From contig NC_084817.1 of assembly GCF_963583255.1 (NCBI RefSeq), positions 10,670,121 through 10,734,120 on the forward strand: a stretch of 64,000 nucleotides of DNA, read 5' to 3'. The notes under the pieces are model-generated. The model ran no database searches and was not told the DNA's origin. It saw only the letters and a list, made by a program, of their open reading frames with translations. This stretch comes from Pyrus communis. Lineage: Eukaryota; Streptophyta; Magnoliopsida; Rosales; Rosaceae. A program made the position numbers and the translations under genes. Position 1 is the stretch's first letter; each line of letters begins with the position of its first letter. Below, one piece after another: positions 1 to 12,929 of this stretch.

Positions 1-362
1 CCGAAAATGACACTATTGATAGAATTTAAATTTATTAATTAATATATTATAAACTTGTTTCTCATAAAAATCTTATCTCATCTTATACTGTAATACTGGA
101 GCATCATATAAAGCCACGGCTTCTCTTTTATACGATTTCTTATCTAGATCTTAAAATTTATAAAATTATTTTAAAAACTTTTTTTCTTAATTTCTGATAA
201 GATTCTTTAAATTTTATCTCATCTTATTCCAAATCTAACCAACTCATTTGTACACTTGAAAACCCATCACTTCAATATTTCTCCTCCTATATTTCTACGA
301 TGGACAGGTTGCTAAACAAAAGGATCCAAGATCGTGAGGAAAATATGGTTTCTTAGGCGCAA

Positions 363-515
363 TGCCAAAAGGAAAGGGATCCTTTCCGGATCTTTTCCTC
401 CTAATCCATCAAATCGGAAAATTTGTGCATGTTGAATCAAATTTCAATGACATAGATTCCTTAATTTGGTGGATTAACAAAAAGGGATCTGAAGAGGATC
501 CCTTTCCATGCCAAA
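363..515. repeat. Short foldback element (MITE-like), about 150 bp
   Basis: The two ends are imperfect inverted copies of about 50 bases. Both begin with a TGCC/TGGCA stretch, then GGAAAGGGATCC, and run inward to TAATCCA(T/C)CAAAT. The middle has no coding features. A short open frame covers the element but follows the palindrome and is not a gene. No clear target duplication was found, so the superfamily is unassigned. Confidence 0.6.
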
Positions 516-625
516 ATATTAGAGCTCGTCTTCCAATCCGGCCACCCAAGTTAGGTGACCCAACCAAGTTCACAGCACTGCCGGGTCTCCAAAAATAAAC
601 AAACGAAACAATATGCCGAGCTGCT

Positions 626-916
626 CATGACTCCTCACTTTGGTCATTGAGATTTGAAATCAATAGAATTGTACCCTAAGTTTGTCCACCATCAATCATT
701 TTGGTTCTTCCGTGAAAATCTCCATTAAATAAGCATATAATGACAAAAATTCCCTCAATTTTTGTCAAATCATTTGGCCTATTGTTTATTAGATTAATGG
801 TATTTTTGTCATTTTGATCTTTATTTAACATAATTTTTTTACGTAAAGACCAACATGATTGATGGTGGACAATCTTAGGGATCACTTCTATTGAGAGACC
901 AAAGTGAGGAGTTATG
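626..916. mobile_element. MITE with long imperfect terminal inverted repeats
   Basis: The left end (CATGACTCCTCACTTTGG) and the reverse complement of the right end (CATAACTCCTCACTTTGG) agree. The similarity continues inward for about 100 bases, including TTGTCCACCATCAATCAT on both arms. The total of about 290 bp with an AT-rich centre is typical of a miniature inverted-repeat element. No target duplication could be fixed with confidence. Confidence 0.7.
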
Positions 917-3131
917 TAAATCTTATGGATCAAAATGGTTAAAAAGCCTTACATATACATGATAGCTGTCACAACCTAGCATTTAGCAGATGAATTTGAA
1001 CCCTATATATTATAAAAGAAACCAAAATAATTAGCAAGGCCTTGGAACCTGCAGAGTGGAGAACACTTGGAATGTGTTAATCATAAAAAAATTCAGAAAA
1101 ATTCCCGACAACGCGAAAAATTATTCCTTAAGCATCATTAACTTTAGTCTAGTCTCCATTTTGAGCCAATCTTAGGCATTAATTTGGTATTTTTGTTACA
1201 ATATTGAATTGTTTAGACTTTGATGCCAAACTATCAACAATCATATTATGCTTTTAAATTGGCATCAGAGTACAAAAGGAATATAAAAAAAAACCAATCA
1301 GAATATTGTGGTCAAATCATATTCATCTTTATCGTATGATTTCGTAACACTTAGATCTCCACTTTGATGGATGAGAATATGTGATTAATACGTTAAATAA
1401 GGCTAGAAAGTCCCATCCCATGATTATTTCAAAGGAAAACTAATAAAAAAAAGCTTGAAAATTTTGAGTTTTAATAATAAAGACAAGATAAAAGGTAAAG
1501 TAAATAGTATCAAGATTGACTTTTTAGTGTAAAAATGTGGTTTTTCGTTAAATTGAATAGTACCGTAGGCTTTTTATTAAAACTCCCTTATTCCAAAGGC
1601 AAAGAAGATTACGAGTTTCACTTCTGTGTGCAAACCAAAGTTTCTTGCACAAATAAAATAACTATGATTCTGCTTCGAATAGGTGTGATAGTTGACAACT
1701 TAAAAGGGACAACCTAAAAGTCACATAAAACAAAGCACTAAAACTTTAGGACTTTCGTTCGTCCTAAATTCCTAATAGACATGTAAACTTAGCTGGATGA
1801 TGAAGACATATACATCACACCTAAGACGCTAATTTGGAAAAGCCACCGATGTTCGTTCCATCTTAGCAAACAAACCCACTTTATTTCATTTTCAACGTTT
1901 AAGAAAATATGCCTGGTTAACCCAAGTGGCGAGGGAGAGTAGGTGAGATCAGTAACTGAGTTAGGGGAGGAGCAAGAATTTTAAATCAAGAGAGGTTCAA
2001 AAGTCTCAGCCTAAAATGCTTCTTTGATTTAAAAAAAATAAAGATATGTCATGTCTTGAGCTACTGACCACCATCATTTGGATTTGGTATGACATCGTTC
2101 ACGTCATCCTTTTCCTCAACTCAACTCCCATGCGTAGCATCACAACTCAAATTCAAAATAAAAGTCCTTTTAAACGGAAGAATGAAAGAAGGTCTCTCAC
2201 CTACTTTCTATCTCTCCTTCTTCTGATCACCTGAGTCCTCCAAAACTCACGATGATGCCAATTAACTCCATAACAACCTCCAACCTTAAATCGAACCTAA
2301 TGAAAGAAATAAGGAAAAGATTTTGGTTGGGGCCCTAATATCCTGAAAAATCTTTGAAAATCAGAGGCATAATTATTTTTTTTTTTTTGTGTGAAGAAAA
2401 TGTCAGGGTAGGCCTAGGACCATTTTGGTCCCTACATGGCTTTTAATGTAACCACGAGAAAGTTGGAGCTTAGCAAACCAACATGGAAATACCAATGTAA
2501 GAATTATAGGTAATGTTTGATAGATTTTTGTACTGGATGTCAAGAAAAATAAAATACATGGTCATGAGGTTTAGCACAAGTAGCATGATGAAATATGTTA
2601 GTAATTGGAACGCGTTTTATAATGCCAAGCTACCTACTTTAGACGAGCATCTTCACAAATGTGTGAGAGTTGGCATCACCTATATTGCGACAGATGGAGT
2701 GCCAATTTTTCTTGCGGTAAACAAGTATGCCATCTGTGGAACAAACCCAAGGACACTAGGTGAATTTACACACAAAAAAGAAAAGGCAGAAAAGATGAAG
2801 AATCTTAATAAAAAAAATGGAAGACAGAGATTTGAATTGAGATGTCTACCCCAAGCAATGTATGTGGACGGAGCTTTAAATACTTTCGGATTCGTACATG
2901 ACTTCTTGTAAGGAGTCATTTGAAAATTCTTTGTTTTGTAGATTTGTGATGTTTATGTAGTGCATTTTTAATGTCTTTATCTAATATTTTGTAACGTATT
3001 TAACTAATTTAACCTAAATCTCTTGATACTTGGAAACCCCTCATCCAAAGTTCCAAGCATTATTCTATAGTTCATAAAGTACTTATTTGCTGAATTTGCA
3101 CTTATTTATGTTTCAAGTCATTGAGTTATTA
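917..3131. other. Intergenic, no recognisable gene
   Basis: AT-rich sequence with short homopolymer runs. The longest open frame is 132 codons at 2513-2911 on the + strand. It matches no family I recognise, and I see no supporting gene structure around it. Nothing else supportable was seen. Confidence 0.5.
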
Positions 3132-3305
3132 GCACCATGGTCTAATAATATTTTTCTCTACTTATAAGTAACAGATCTTAGGTTCGATTTTTGCTAAAGG
3201 TGAATTTGAACCACATTATTACTAGCTCATTGTGAAGCTTAGCGCACACACTTATCTTCTTAGTGTAGATAATATCGTTTATTAAAAAAAAAAAAAAAAA
3301 AAAAA
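3132..3305 (+). mobile_element. tRNA-derived SINE with poly(A) tail
   Basis: A pol III-like A-box region (CATGGTCTAATAATA) is followed about 45 bases later by a B-box-like AGGTTCGATTTTTGC. Then come a conserved body (GAATTTGAACCACATTATTA) and the 3' signature TAGTGTAGATAATATCGTTT. The element ends in about 22 A residues. This order fits a plant tRNA-type SINE. The 3' signature resembles a SINE family I associate with apple and pear, and that link is from memory only. Confidence 0.8.
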
Positions 3306-4162
3306 GGTGAAAGATACCATGTTCAGCTCAATGACCAAATCCAGGAAGCAAGCATGTCCAATCTCCACTGAGGTATGTGGAGTTTAAAGTTTTGAAAAAA
3401 GATGGGATTTACCGATTTACGGTTTAGCATCTCACTACCATCTTTATTAAGGTTTAAAAATCAATCCATTGCGTTCTAGATTAGAACCTTCCTCTTCAAT
3501 CTATTTCATGTTGGATTAAAACACTACCCCTTTCCTTATTGTAGAATTATTACATGTAATGCCAAATATAATCAAATTATTATAGAAGGGATGCCAATTT
3601 TATTTTTGAAAATTAACATGAACTATCACATTGGGCTTGGTCCTGGTTGACCAAACTTGGCATTGTTCTCTTATTCAAGTATGCGGTCTTATTTTTCTCT
3701 TTGTTTAGATTTTAAAGAAATTGGGAAACGACTCACTACACGAATATTATCTTTAAATTTTATTTACCATCTACGTATTACGAAAGATGTAAATTTTATC
3801 ATAAAAAAGTCTCGGTGTAAGTAGAAGTAGAATCACTTGATACATGTCCTATTGAATTTCAAATTTTCGATATGGAATTTTTGTATTTTCCACTGTATGA
3901 ATAGAAATAAGAGAAAATGCAAGGTGATAAACATGAGCGTGACGGTCAGTTGCTTTTTCATCTTTCTAGCAGTATATTTGCAAAACTTACAAAAAAGAAG
4001 AAAACTTTGGTAAATTTAAAACAAGTGGGGCATGGGAAGGGCATTTTGGTCTGGGCATTTGGCAAAAACCTGTAAAGTAAATGAGTAGTTTTCAGACATT
4101 GTATTTTTGAGGCATGATTGATTTTGTGTGAACAAACAAAAAGAAAAGGAATGTGAATAGAG

Positions 4163-4165
<3 letters not shown>
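3306..4165. other. Intergenic upstream of the thioesterase gene
   Basis: AT-rich non-coding DNA between the SINE and the GA microsatellite. No gene, RNA or repeat with clear ends was recognised. Confidence 0.5.

Positions 4166-4202
<37 letters not shown>
4166..4202. repeat. (GA)n microsatellite
   Basis: An almost pure GA run of about 18 units, some 0.66 kb upstream of the thioesterase start codon. GA/CT runs are common in plant promoters and 5' leaders. Whether this one is transcribed is not visible. Confidence 0.9.
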
Positions 4203-4204
<2 letters not shown>

Positions 4205-4868
4205 GTGAGAAGCAAAGAAAAGCAAAGTTTTGGGAACCAGGTTGGTACTAAATTAAAGCTTAAACCCCACTTCTCTTTCTCACTTGCAATATTTATTACC
4301 AATATATATATTTCTCAGATCTTTTTCTGCACCTGCAATTTCATCACCTTATTCAACAAGTGAAACATTTCAAACTTTAATTTTTGTTTAATGGGTATCT
4401 TTCAAGATGTCATTTTTTAAATTTATTTTGGAGGAAAAAAAAAATGAAACTTTCTTTCTTATTTCAGAAAGAAATGCCATTTGTGGTTTTGTATTCTTGG
4501 GTTGCTGTAGTTGGAAGTGCTTTACTTTGCCTGCTGTCCACTAGCATTAGATTCTTTGCTTTCAATCTCTGGGAGCAATGAGCATTGCAAACTCAAAGAC
4601 TTTGATAGTTTGATAGTTCATTTTCTGCATTTATGTGTCCATAAAGCCTCCTAGCTTTTCCTGTCCTTTCTTCTTTTCTGGATGCCTTTCCCTTTCTGAT
4701 ATTGTTTATTAGAACTACGGTTTTAAACTTGTTTTATGCAGATTCAAGGGTTTTATTACATTTTCACCCCCTTTCATGGGTATAAATAGATATGACCAAC
4801 ATTGGCTTTTCTCCATTGCAGGAAGTCAGCATAGGTTTGCGCATTTCGTGTGTATTTTGGGGGCGAGG
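4203..4868 (+). promoter_or_regulatory. Promoter / 5' leader region of the thioesterase gene, possible leader intron
   Basis: A pyrimidine-rich stretch ending in CCATTGCAG at 4813-4821 looks like a splice acceptor 47 bases before the ATG. This suggests a 5'-UTR intron whose donor lies upstream, perhaps a GTATCT near 4395. The start codon at 4869 is the first ATG after this acceptor. The promoter core was not identified. Confidence 0.35.
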
Positions 4869-7800
4869 ATGAGCTACAATAGCTCCAACGCTGGTTCTGG
4901 TTAGTTATTTTCCTGTGATGGTGTCTATATGGAATATGGAGTAAAGTTTTTTGTCATTTGTCTATATCATTTATCTTGGTTCTTGCCGATATCTTGATCA
5001 TTAGGGCTGCTGGTTTTGTGTTTTGAGAATTTTCTGTTTTAATATGTCAGGTAGTAGAACTGCTAGCAGGGCGTTTGAGTTCGGAAGGACCCATGTGATC
5101 AGGCCTAAAGGGAGACATCAAGCAACAATAGTTTGGCTGCATGGGCTTGGTGATAAGGGCTCAAGGTACTAATGCTATTCTTTTGCAGACTCTCATATGT
5201 TCTATTGTGATTTGAAAACGATCTTTGCGCTGTGGTACAATTTATCCTTGTGTTTAGTCCATGTATGCAAACTCATCAGTGGAACTGAAGTTCTATGCAT
5301 GATTAATTTCTAGCTCGTCATGGATTGCAAACGTGCATGGATCAATAGTTATGATATGAAGAATTTGGAGTTTTATAGTCAGCTGTATGAACCTGATATT
5401 CCTTCCTTTATATGAAGCACTTGGTGTGAGTGTGATTCCTTTTTCTTTTAAATGAGCATATGCTTGTAAGAGGATGGTGGACTTGTTTGTTCCACGTAAA
5501 AGACAAAGTGGGGGGGGGGGGTGGTTGAGAATCGGAGAATGTCAATGTCTTTGTCCTGATCGGGAAAAGTCTGTTATTTAACTAATTCCTTGAACTCTGT
5601 AGAAGATTCTGTTTCTAATCGAATCCCGAGTACAATGAGATTAGTTGTCTTTTTCTTCCCTTTCGTTTCATTCTAAGTCCTGATGGAGAAGTTTTGAATC
5701 AAGTATTTGAATATACCAATGCCTGGAATAGGGGACCACTTTTTCAATAGCTTAGTTGCCCTCTAAGCTGCTAATCAAGTTGAAATATACTAATTAATAA
5801 TTCAGGACTAATTAATTTCAAATATTTGTTTTAACGAAGGATGATGGAACCATTTGGAGCTAAGTCATTGGAAAGCATCAGAATTCTGCAATTATTGATT
5901 AGTTTTATGCTATTTGGTTGTTTGTGCTCCCTAAATTATATTTTGTATGATTTTAAGAAGTGTTTCTTAAATTGTATTGTAATGATTTCAAGCTTGAAGT
6001 GTGCCACCAACCTTCGCAGCTATTGGACTCAAAAATATTATGTTATTCCAACTCCCTTTTTGCTCATTTGACGATTTTGGTTAGCGAGAGTAGTGACTCA
6101 ACTGGATTTTCCCTCTTTGTGCTTTGTTTTGCAGCTGGTCCCAGCTCTTGGAAAGCCTTCCTCTTCCTAATGTAAGGGTAGTAACTTAAAGTTTCGTTGT
6201 ACCATTATGCAGCATTCATCACCAGCAGCCTTCAACCTTCTTTTATTAGAGAATATACTGCCAAGTCTGGTTAATAGGATTTATTATCTGTTTCTGTTGA
6301 ACTTATTATACAGATTAAGTGGATTTGCCCTACTGCTCCTTCTCGACCTGTGGCTCTATTTGGCGGATTTCCTTGTACTGCCTGTAAGATTGATTGTTTT
6401 AGTTTCAGTATTTATCTTCTTTCTGAAACCCACCATCAAGTTCTAGGTTGGCATTGAGCTTTTATCGCATGGACATTGATTGCCTAAAACAACGAGTTAT
6501 CCAGGAACTAGGAGGATAGCAGTTTATTTCTTATTTATTTCTTTTAATATTGTACGTTTAACACATATTCTAAAGCGTTGGGGTGATTTATTACAGGGTT
6601 TGACATGGGAGAGATTTCAGAAGATGCTCCTGATGATATCGAGGCGTTAGATGCCTCAGCAGCGCATGTCGCAAACCTTTTGTCAACAGAGCCTGCTAAT
6701 GGTAAGTTCTTCTCTTGAAAGCTCTTAAAACTCTAGTATCTAGTTATAGTTGTTAGAAACATGTACAGTGAAAGGATTTAACATAAGATAATTGGACCGA
6801 TGATATATCTTGGTAGACTTAAAAGAACAAAATGTAAAATTCGGGGTTTTGGGAAACTGTCCTCTGGATTCAAGCTGTTTTCTCTTCTTAAAAATTGAAA
6901 TATAGAATAATATAGTCAAATTTCTCTATAAATTCCATCCTCTACTGATCTATAGCAGACTTATTTGACTTCTTGTTCATACATATCTAATGAATCATGA
7001 CTTACCTGAGGAAAAGTTTATACTGCTCAGTTCTCCCTATTACCTCTTTTATTTCCCTTTCGGGTTTATTAAATTTTGTTTCCACCATGGAACAAGTTCA
7101 ATGCATAATTGATTTTTACCAATTAATTTGCATACTCAATTGATCTTCACCTCTGCTACTGAAATATCGATAACCTTATTGTTTCAAGGTTGTTCTCGGG
7201 AGATTTATGCAATCAATAATATGGTAATAGTTAACCAAGAACTAGAACCGGAGGAAGTTGGTTTTTTAGCAGTTATTACAACAAGATCTACGAGGAGAAT
7301 AACTACTGATGTTTGTTGGATATTCTTATAAAATGATGTGTCTAGAGGTAATTTTTTCTGGTTGGAGTTACAAATGCGTTGTATAACTCATGGTTCTTTT
7401 TACTATCATGAACAGTAAAACTTGGTGTTGGGGGCTTCAGTATGGGTGCTGCAACTGCCCTCTACTCTGCTACGTGCCGTGTTTTAGGGCAATATGGGAA
7501 TGGAAACCCGTACCCAATTAACCTCAGTGCAATTGTTGGTTTAAGTGGCTGGCTTCCGTGTTCAAGGTTCAACTTCTTTCGTGTGTGCACTGACATTTAG
7601 TTAAGAAGCAATCAGTTCATCCTTCTTTTAATTTATGGCAGAACTTTGAGGAATCGGATGGAAAGGTCGCACGAGGCTGCAAGGCATGCAGCATCATTGC
7701 CCATTTTGCTATGTCATGGCTTAGGTAATCACGTTCTTCTCATATTTGGTAGTATAGCTTCAGTTCTTTGGCACAGTCTCTCTTCCGGTCTTCCTCTACC

Positions 7801-8158
7801 TTCCCTTCCCATAAGTAAATATTCAGTTGCTCGCTCGTTTTGCTTTGTTAAAATTGGAACCCCCTCGGATGCCTTAATTCTTCATCGCAGGTGATGACGA
7901 GGTTGCATATGCACACGGAGAGAAATCTGCGCAGACCTTGAGTTCAGCAGGATTTAGAAACCTCGTGTTTAGAAAATACAACGGGTAAGTCATTCTGCCT
8001 ATCATCAACGATTTGTATAGGTCTGTTCTTTTCAGTATCAGTTTCGTGAGTGCTTAGTTTGGCAATGCAGGCTGGGTCACTACACAATCCCTGAAGAGAC
8101 CGATGACGTTTGTACTTGGCTCACTGCAAGTTTGGGGCTTGAGGGGTCCCGATCTTAG
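4869..8158 (+). CDS. Acyl-protein thioesterase / lysophospholipase-like serine hydrolase
   Basis: Nine coding exons: 4869-4899, 5051-5165, 6135-6171, 6314-6383, 6597-6701, 7416-7566, 7642-7724, 7891-7984 and 8071-8158. All junctions are GT-AG, and together they give 257 codons ending in TAG. The product is an alpha/beta hydrolase of the LYPLA/APT family, which removes palmitoyl groups from proteins or hydrolyses lysophospholipids; the substrate here is unknown. Visible motifs are the early VWLHGLGDKG oxyanion-loop strand, WICPTAPSRPV, the WFDMGE motif, the nucleophile in GFSMG (exon 6), the acid in GDDE at the start of exon 8, and the histidine in LGHYTIPEE. The length fits the plant family (about 250 residues). 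No signal peptide is seen, so a cytosolic or peripheral membrane site is likely. The gene looks intact. Paralogue identity is not resolved. Confidence 0.93.
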
Positions 8159-8299
8159 TAGTGAAAACTCTCTGTGAATGGCGAGATAGCACAAGGAATA
8201 CAAACAAAGAAGAGGATTAGAAGGGGCATACTAGAATAGATGGTGGCATGGGTATATATACATGGTACTGGCATTTCTTGTAACTACTATTGCCTTATG

Positions 8300-8321
8300 A
8301 TCTCTCTCTCTCTCTCTCTCT
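8300..8321. repeat. (TC)n microsatellite in the thioesterase 3'-UTR
   Basis: A short pure CT run about 140 bases after the stop codon and before the likely polyadenylation signal. Confidence 0.8.
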
Positions 8322-8479
8322 GTTACTCTCTTTTCGTCGAAATAACTTCCTAACGGAGGCTCACTCTTGTACTCGAGTCCCAGTTGCTACGAGTTTTGTA
8401 TCGGTGTTCTTCGGTTAGGGTAGGGGATGGGAGCTAGATGGAGTGTCTGTCTGCATCGACGAAATTTTGTTGCTTTGGT

Positions 8480-8485
8480 AATAAA
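8480..8485 (+). terminator. Polyadenylation signal AATAAA for the thioesterase gene
   Basis: A canonical AATAAA lies 322 bases after the TAG stop. The 3' end of the transcript would fall shortly after it. Confidence 0.5.
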
Positions 8486-8959
8486 GTGAGTACGAATATA
8501 TTTCTGAGCTTTTGTGAATTTAATGGTGCATGTAAAATGCTAGATAATGAAATGGTTCTTATGCATTTTTGAATTTATTTATCTATTTATTTATCTGGTT
8601 TATAGGCCTGAATTAGCCGTTGGATTTCCTAGATCCATAAGACCCTTGTGATTTAAAGCCTGGATTAGCACTCCCAGCCCACAACCGAATTCTCTTTTTT
8701 ATGTTTGTTTCTTTTATGCAAGCGGCATGAATGGAACATAGGATCTCGGGTTCATTAGTAAATTTCTTTAATCACTTGAGCTTCAAATCCTATGTCAATT
8801 ATTTTTCAAATACAGAGTGTCCTCACCAATCTGTACATAAGTGAATATACAAAAGCAAATTTCAACCTTTTTAGTATCTATTGTAGCCTATTTTAGTGAG
8901 GGAATAGGAAGAAGGTGCATAACATGGAAAAAAAAAAGAGAAATAAGTTGGGGAATATC
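8486..8959. other. Intergenic between thioesterase gene and copia remnant
   Basis: AT-rich non-coding sequence. No gene or repeat boundary was recognised. Confidence 0.4.
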
Positions 8960-9199
8960 TATAGTGATGTTTCTCACCACATTGTGCCTTTATTTATTGT
9001 AAATATAGCAGGCTTCCTTGCTTTACAAGGAATACAAAGTTTAAATGAGTATACTTCAGGATACTCTCTAAATTTGACAAAACTCTCCCAATGAAAACTA
9101 CATATGTTATATGAAAATTTACACATGCTAATTCCTTGAACAAGCTTATGAAGGGTGGACTTTAGTAATTACTTTGTCAAGAGATTAGCAAGGTAGTCT

Positions 9200-10440
9200 T
9201 GAAAATGAGTCTGCTTAACTTCAATCTTCTGATGCTCTTGCTACTGATGCGAAAATAAGAATTCGGCGCAATATGCTTGGTGTTGTCTCCTTTGATGTAT
9301 CCTTGATCTGGTCAATACAAGCGGCGTTGTCCTCATAATGTAGGGACGTCAAGGATGGAAGAAAGTCTGCATGGTTAAAAGAAGTCGCAACTAAGGTTAG
9401 TTTGGTTGACTCTTTCGAGATATTGTTGTGTTTCTGACGGTAAAGACAAAACGTGTTTGAGAACATGCCTTGTGCGAGTCAGATAAATAACATGCGTCAG
9501 TAAGAAGGCAAAGATCGACTCAAGGACTGAGGGGGTGACATCTCCACTTGAGGATGAATAGGGATAGAACAAGCCCAAATCCATAGTACATTTTAGGTAA
9601 TGAATGATGTCTTTAACACCATTCTAGTGTTGGCATGTTGCTATATCCTACTACAAAATTATTAGCGAAGGATATGTCTGTTCTAGTACATTGAGCTTAC
9701 AACTTAATTGCACTCATATACGGAATTAAAATCTCTTCCTCACCGGCTTTAGGGTAGAAAAAGTCTTGTTTAGCATCTAGCATTCGAAACAGCATAGGAG
9801 TACTCAAAGGTTCGCTTTATCTTCATTAAAACGAGACAACACCTTCTACCGGTAGTTCAACTGGTGAACCAAAATACCATCTGAAAAATGCTCGAGCTCC
9901 AGGGCGAGATAATATTGAGTTTTGCCAAGGTCTTTCATCTCAAATTTCGACCTCAAGTGCGACGTAGTTTTCTCAAGCTCTTCGGGAGTTTCAATGAGAT
10001 TCATGTCATCGAAATAATCTGCAACTATTGCAAATCTAGAATGCAACTTCTTGATAAAAATATTTCACTCTTCACATATCCCTGACCAATCAATTACTCA
10101 CTCAGAAGGTTATCCTGGATCCGTTTTGATTGTTTCAATCCATAGAGTGAACGCCTCAATCTAATGGAGAAGTAGTTTCGTGGTCTAGAACTATTTGTTC
10201 TAGTCAATGTTAGTCATATAGAAAATTTCATATACATTTCCGTATCAAGATCCTCATAAAGATACACGGTTACCACGTCCGTAAGCTGCATATTTAGTTT
10301 TTCGGAAACTACCAAACTAAAAAGGAAGCGGAACGTAATGACGTCCATTATGGGAGAATAAGTCTCCTCATAATCAATCTCAGGACGTTGAGAGAAGCCT
10401 TGGGCCATGAGGCGTGCCTTATATCACACTATTTCATTTT
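9200..10440 (-). pseudogene. Copia reverse transcriptase / RNase H remnant
   Basis: In 5'-3' order on the minus strand, the RT start (10408-10214) carries AQGFSQRP, ETYSPIMDVITFR and LYEDLDTEMYMK. The catalytic block (10046-9846) reads YFDDMNLI in place of the usual YVDD, then EMKDLGKTQYYL and DGILVHQ. The end carries RNase H-like sequence. Frame changes and stops separate the blocks, so no functional enzyme is encoded. Confidence 0.75.
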
Positions 10441-11159
10441 TCTCATTACAGTTCCTTACAAAAACCCACTTGTTACCCAAGGCTTCACATTTGGAGGTCT
10501 ATGAACTACAGACCCAAACACTTTATGTTTCACTAAGGAATGAAGTTAGACCTGAATTGCTTGTTACTAGTCTGATCAGTTCTTGGTTGACATACATCAA
10601 TGAAACGAGGTTCGATGTCATCGTGCAACATGATATCAGTAGCTACTGCATATGCGAATATATCGTCGACTGTCATCTCATTACGATTCCAGACTACATC
10701 CAAGCTAGCATAATTGATTGAAATCTCATTATTCTTCGGAGGCAGATTTGTCTCTTCAAAGACATTTTTATAATCTAGAATAACATCATGCGTTGGAATG
10801 GATGAGTTAGCGACTGGAGGATTCGATTTTGCTATGTTTCATCATTCTTGTGGTTGTGAATCTTTCGAACCTACGGTTCTACCATATTCAAGTAGGGGTA
10901 GAAGATTAGCTAGCTGCTAATGTACCTAGCTGTACTATAGGTGTGGCCAACCGTCATTCGGAGATAACTTGTCAACAATGTTTCTACGCACCTGAGACAA
11001 GTTTATCCTTGCAGGTGTGTTTGATGCTGGTGTATGTAATCTTGTCACTTTCGTTAGATTAGTAAACGCATCTGGCAAAGCTCCGAGCTACATCTAAAGA
11101 TCTAAATATGTCGCACTTTCGTTCCAAACTGTGTTGCATGGGGATGAGATATAGTGGAG

Positions 11160-11640
11160 TTCATCCATGACAATTTGTGACGTTCTTATCTCCCCTCATT
11201 GACAAGAAGACTATCTCATCAAAGTGATAATTAGTAAAGTAAATAGTAAAGAAACCGTCTGTTAAAGGCTCTAAGTGGTAAATAATGGAAGGCAAATCAT
11301 AAATGACATAGATTCCCATTTTTTTAAGACCCTTTTTGGTACGTAGTGGTGGCTCTATTGGCACATAAATGGCGCACCCAAATATGCGTAAGTGCAAAGC
11401 ATCAAGCTCGTGGATTCTCTTCAGCGAGGTACTCAGTTTGCAGTGCTTCATGCATATGCCTTCTAATGAAGATCATGGTTGTTGCTTTATTAGCTTCGCC
11501 AGTCGGTTTTTCTACCTCAGCTTCGATGGTAGCTTTAAGACTCTTTGCAGTACAGTGGAGCTTTACATCTTGGACCCATTTGAGTTAGTTTTTGTCGAAG
11601 ATTCCAAAGCGGTAAAGTTGAGTTTGTTAAGGTTTGTGGT
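11160..11640 (-). pseudogene. Copia integrase C-terminal fragment fused to gag remnant
   Basis: The frame at 11451-11161 carries LRIFGCAIYVPI, PLRTKKG, GIYVIYD and the FDEIVF block, which is the integrase-to-RT connector of copia polyproteins. Immediately upstream on this strand, 11640-11400 matches the gag region near 27850-28050. The direct gag-integrase junction points to an internal deletion. Confidence 0.65.
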
Positions 11641-12299
11641 TAGTACTATGGAAAAAGAAATATCCATAGAACAAAAGGTAGAACATTCAGTGTTCTATTT
11701 TACATGTTTGGTTTAATTTTAGCATAAAAAACTTCATGTTTTCATTGGTGTATTGTTTCATGAAACCTCAAGTTTCAATGGTACTCATTCGAAACTTCAC
11801 GTAAATTTTAATGAACTTCCGGTTCTGCCTACCTACAAGCAAATACAGTATAGAAAATACAACAAGTGTAGAGGATTTGGGTGGCTTCGGGACCCTAATG
11901 TGAGTAATCTACGAGACTATTAAATATACGTCACGGCCTAAAAAAAAAAGAATAAAATATTTGGTCGAAATATAAGATGGGATGTGGGCCCAAAAAATTA
12001 TTGGAGAGGTTGGCGCTACTAAAAGAATTGTTTTTCTTTTTTGGGTGTTTTGATATACGCGCCTCAGTTTTGAAATTCTTAGATTTAACATCCATAACTT
12101 TTTGACTTTTGATCAAACATTCTTATCTAAATTTTAATAACAAAAATTACATATATTTGGTTTAACAATCAAATGACAAATTAATATCACCTAAATCCTA
12201 AAATCTAGGAGATATATTATCCCATAATTCATTTCAAACGACACTTTTCATTACTCAAATAAAAAATATCATTAAAATTCTAAAAATACAACTGACATC

Positions 12300-12550
12300 C
12301 TATTAAACATAACATACCAATTATGGACATGATATATGAATGCACATCTGCATTAAACATAACGTACCAATAACTTGGTACATAATTGATACATTATATA
12401 ATCTTAGTTTTGGTATGTATTAATATTTTGGTACATTAGATTACTAATTTTGGTATGTTATGTTATTCTTGTTTTAGTATGTACCATGATATTAGTACAA
12501 TGTGTTAACTTAACTTTGGTACATACAATCTAGTGGTACGTTATGACCAA
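12300..12550. repeat. TA-rich imperfect palindrome (MITE-like)
   Basis: The motif TTGGTACAT or its complement ATGTACCAA-type form recurs in both orientations across about 250 bases, with AACATAACGTACCAA-like ends. This gives an imperfect foldback. No clear ends or target duplication were found. Confidence 0.4.
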
Positions 12551-12929
12551 GAGAGAATTTTTCATATTAAAAATTTGTACTTAAAATTAATTATATCAAA
12601 TTCTTAACAATTAATTATTGGGATAATGACTCGATAAAAAATTTCAAACTTATTTTCTTTCCAAAAATTTGGGGATTTTTTATATCAGTTTCAATATAAA
12701 TAACTCTTATTTTCATTTTTTTTCCTTTAAAATTTACTTAAAATGATGAGTTGAAAATTAAAAAAATGATAAGTATAAAGATAGAAGCACCTTAATCAAA
12801 GTACAAAGCGCGTTTTAATAAAAAATTGAAAACTCACAAATGTACTCACAAATGTATGTTTAATTAATAAGATGTAGAATTGGAGTGCTTTTATCTAATT
12901 TGGCGTTTTTTATTTTTTCCTGAGTTCAG

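Larger units (their letters stand above)
8960..11900 (-). mobile_element. Decayed Ty1/copia retrotransposon remnant (copy A)
   Basis: Read on the minus strand, the stretch carries copia pol and gag fragments, heavily frameshifted. It is parallel in sequence to the better-preserved element at 21879-29955, and blocks around 9050-9300 and 11400-11640 match that element. A piece near 8970-9060 resembles the LTR of the other copy. No second LTR or target duplication was found. The integrase end (about 11450) runs directly into gag-type sequence, so the protease and most of integrase have been deleted. The outer limits are approximate. Confidence 0.75.

Noticed and set aside
2513..2911. 132-codon + strand open frame
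   Set aside because: No recognisable domain, no splice or promoter context and AT-rich surroundings; length alone is not enough.
4016..4302. Minus-strand frames with SLSLSL repeats
   Set aside because: Produced by the GA microsatellite in the thioesterase promoter region.
5841..6446. Several + strand frames of 70-80 codons
   Set aside because: They cover introns of the thioesterase gene; the exons in this stretch are 6135-6171 and 6314-6383 only.
10407..10721. + strand frame over the copia remnant
   Set aside because: Antisense of reverse transcriptase coding sequence.
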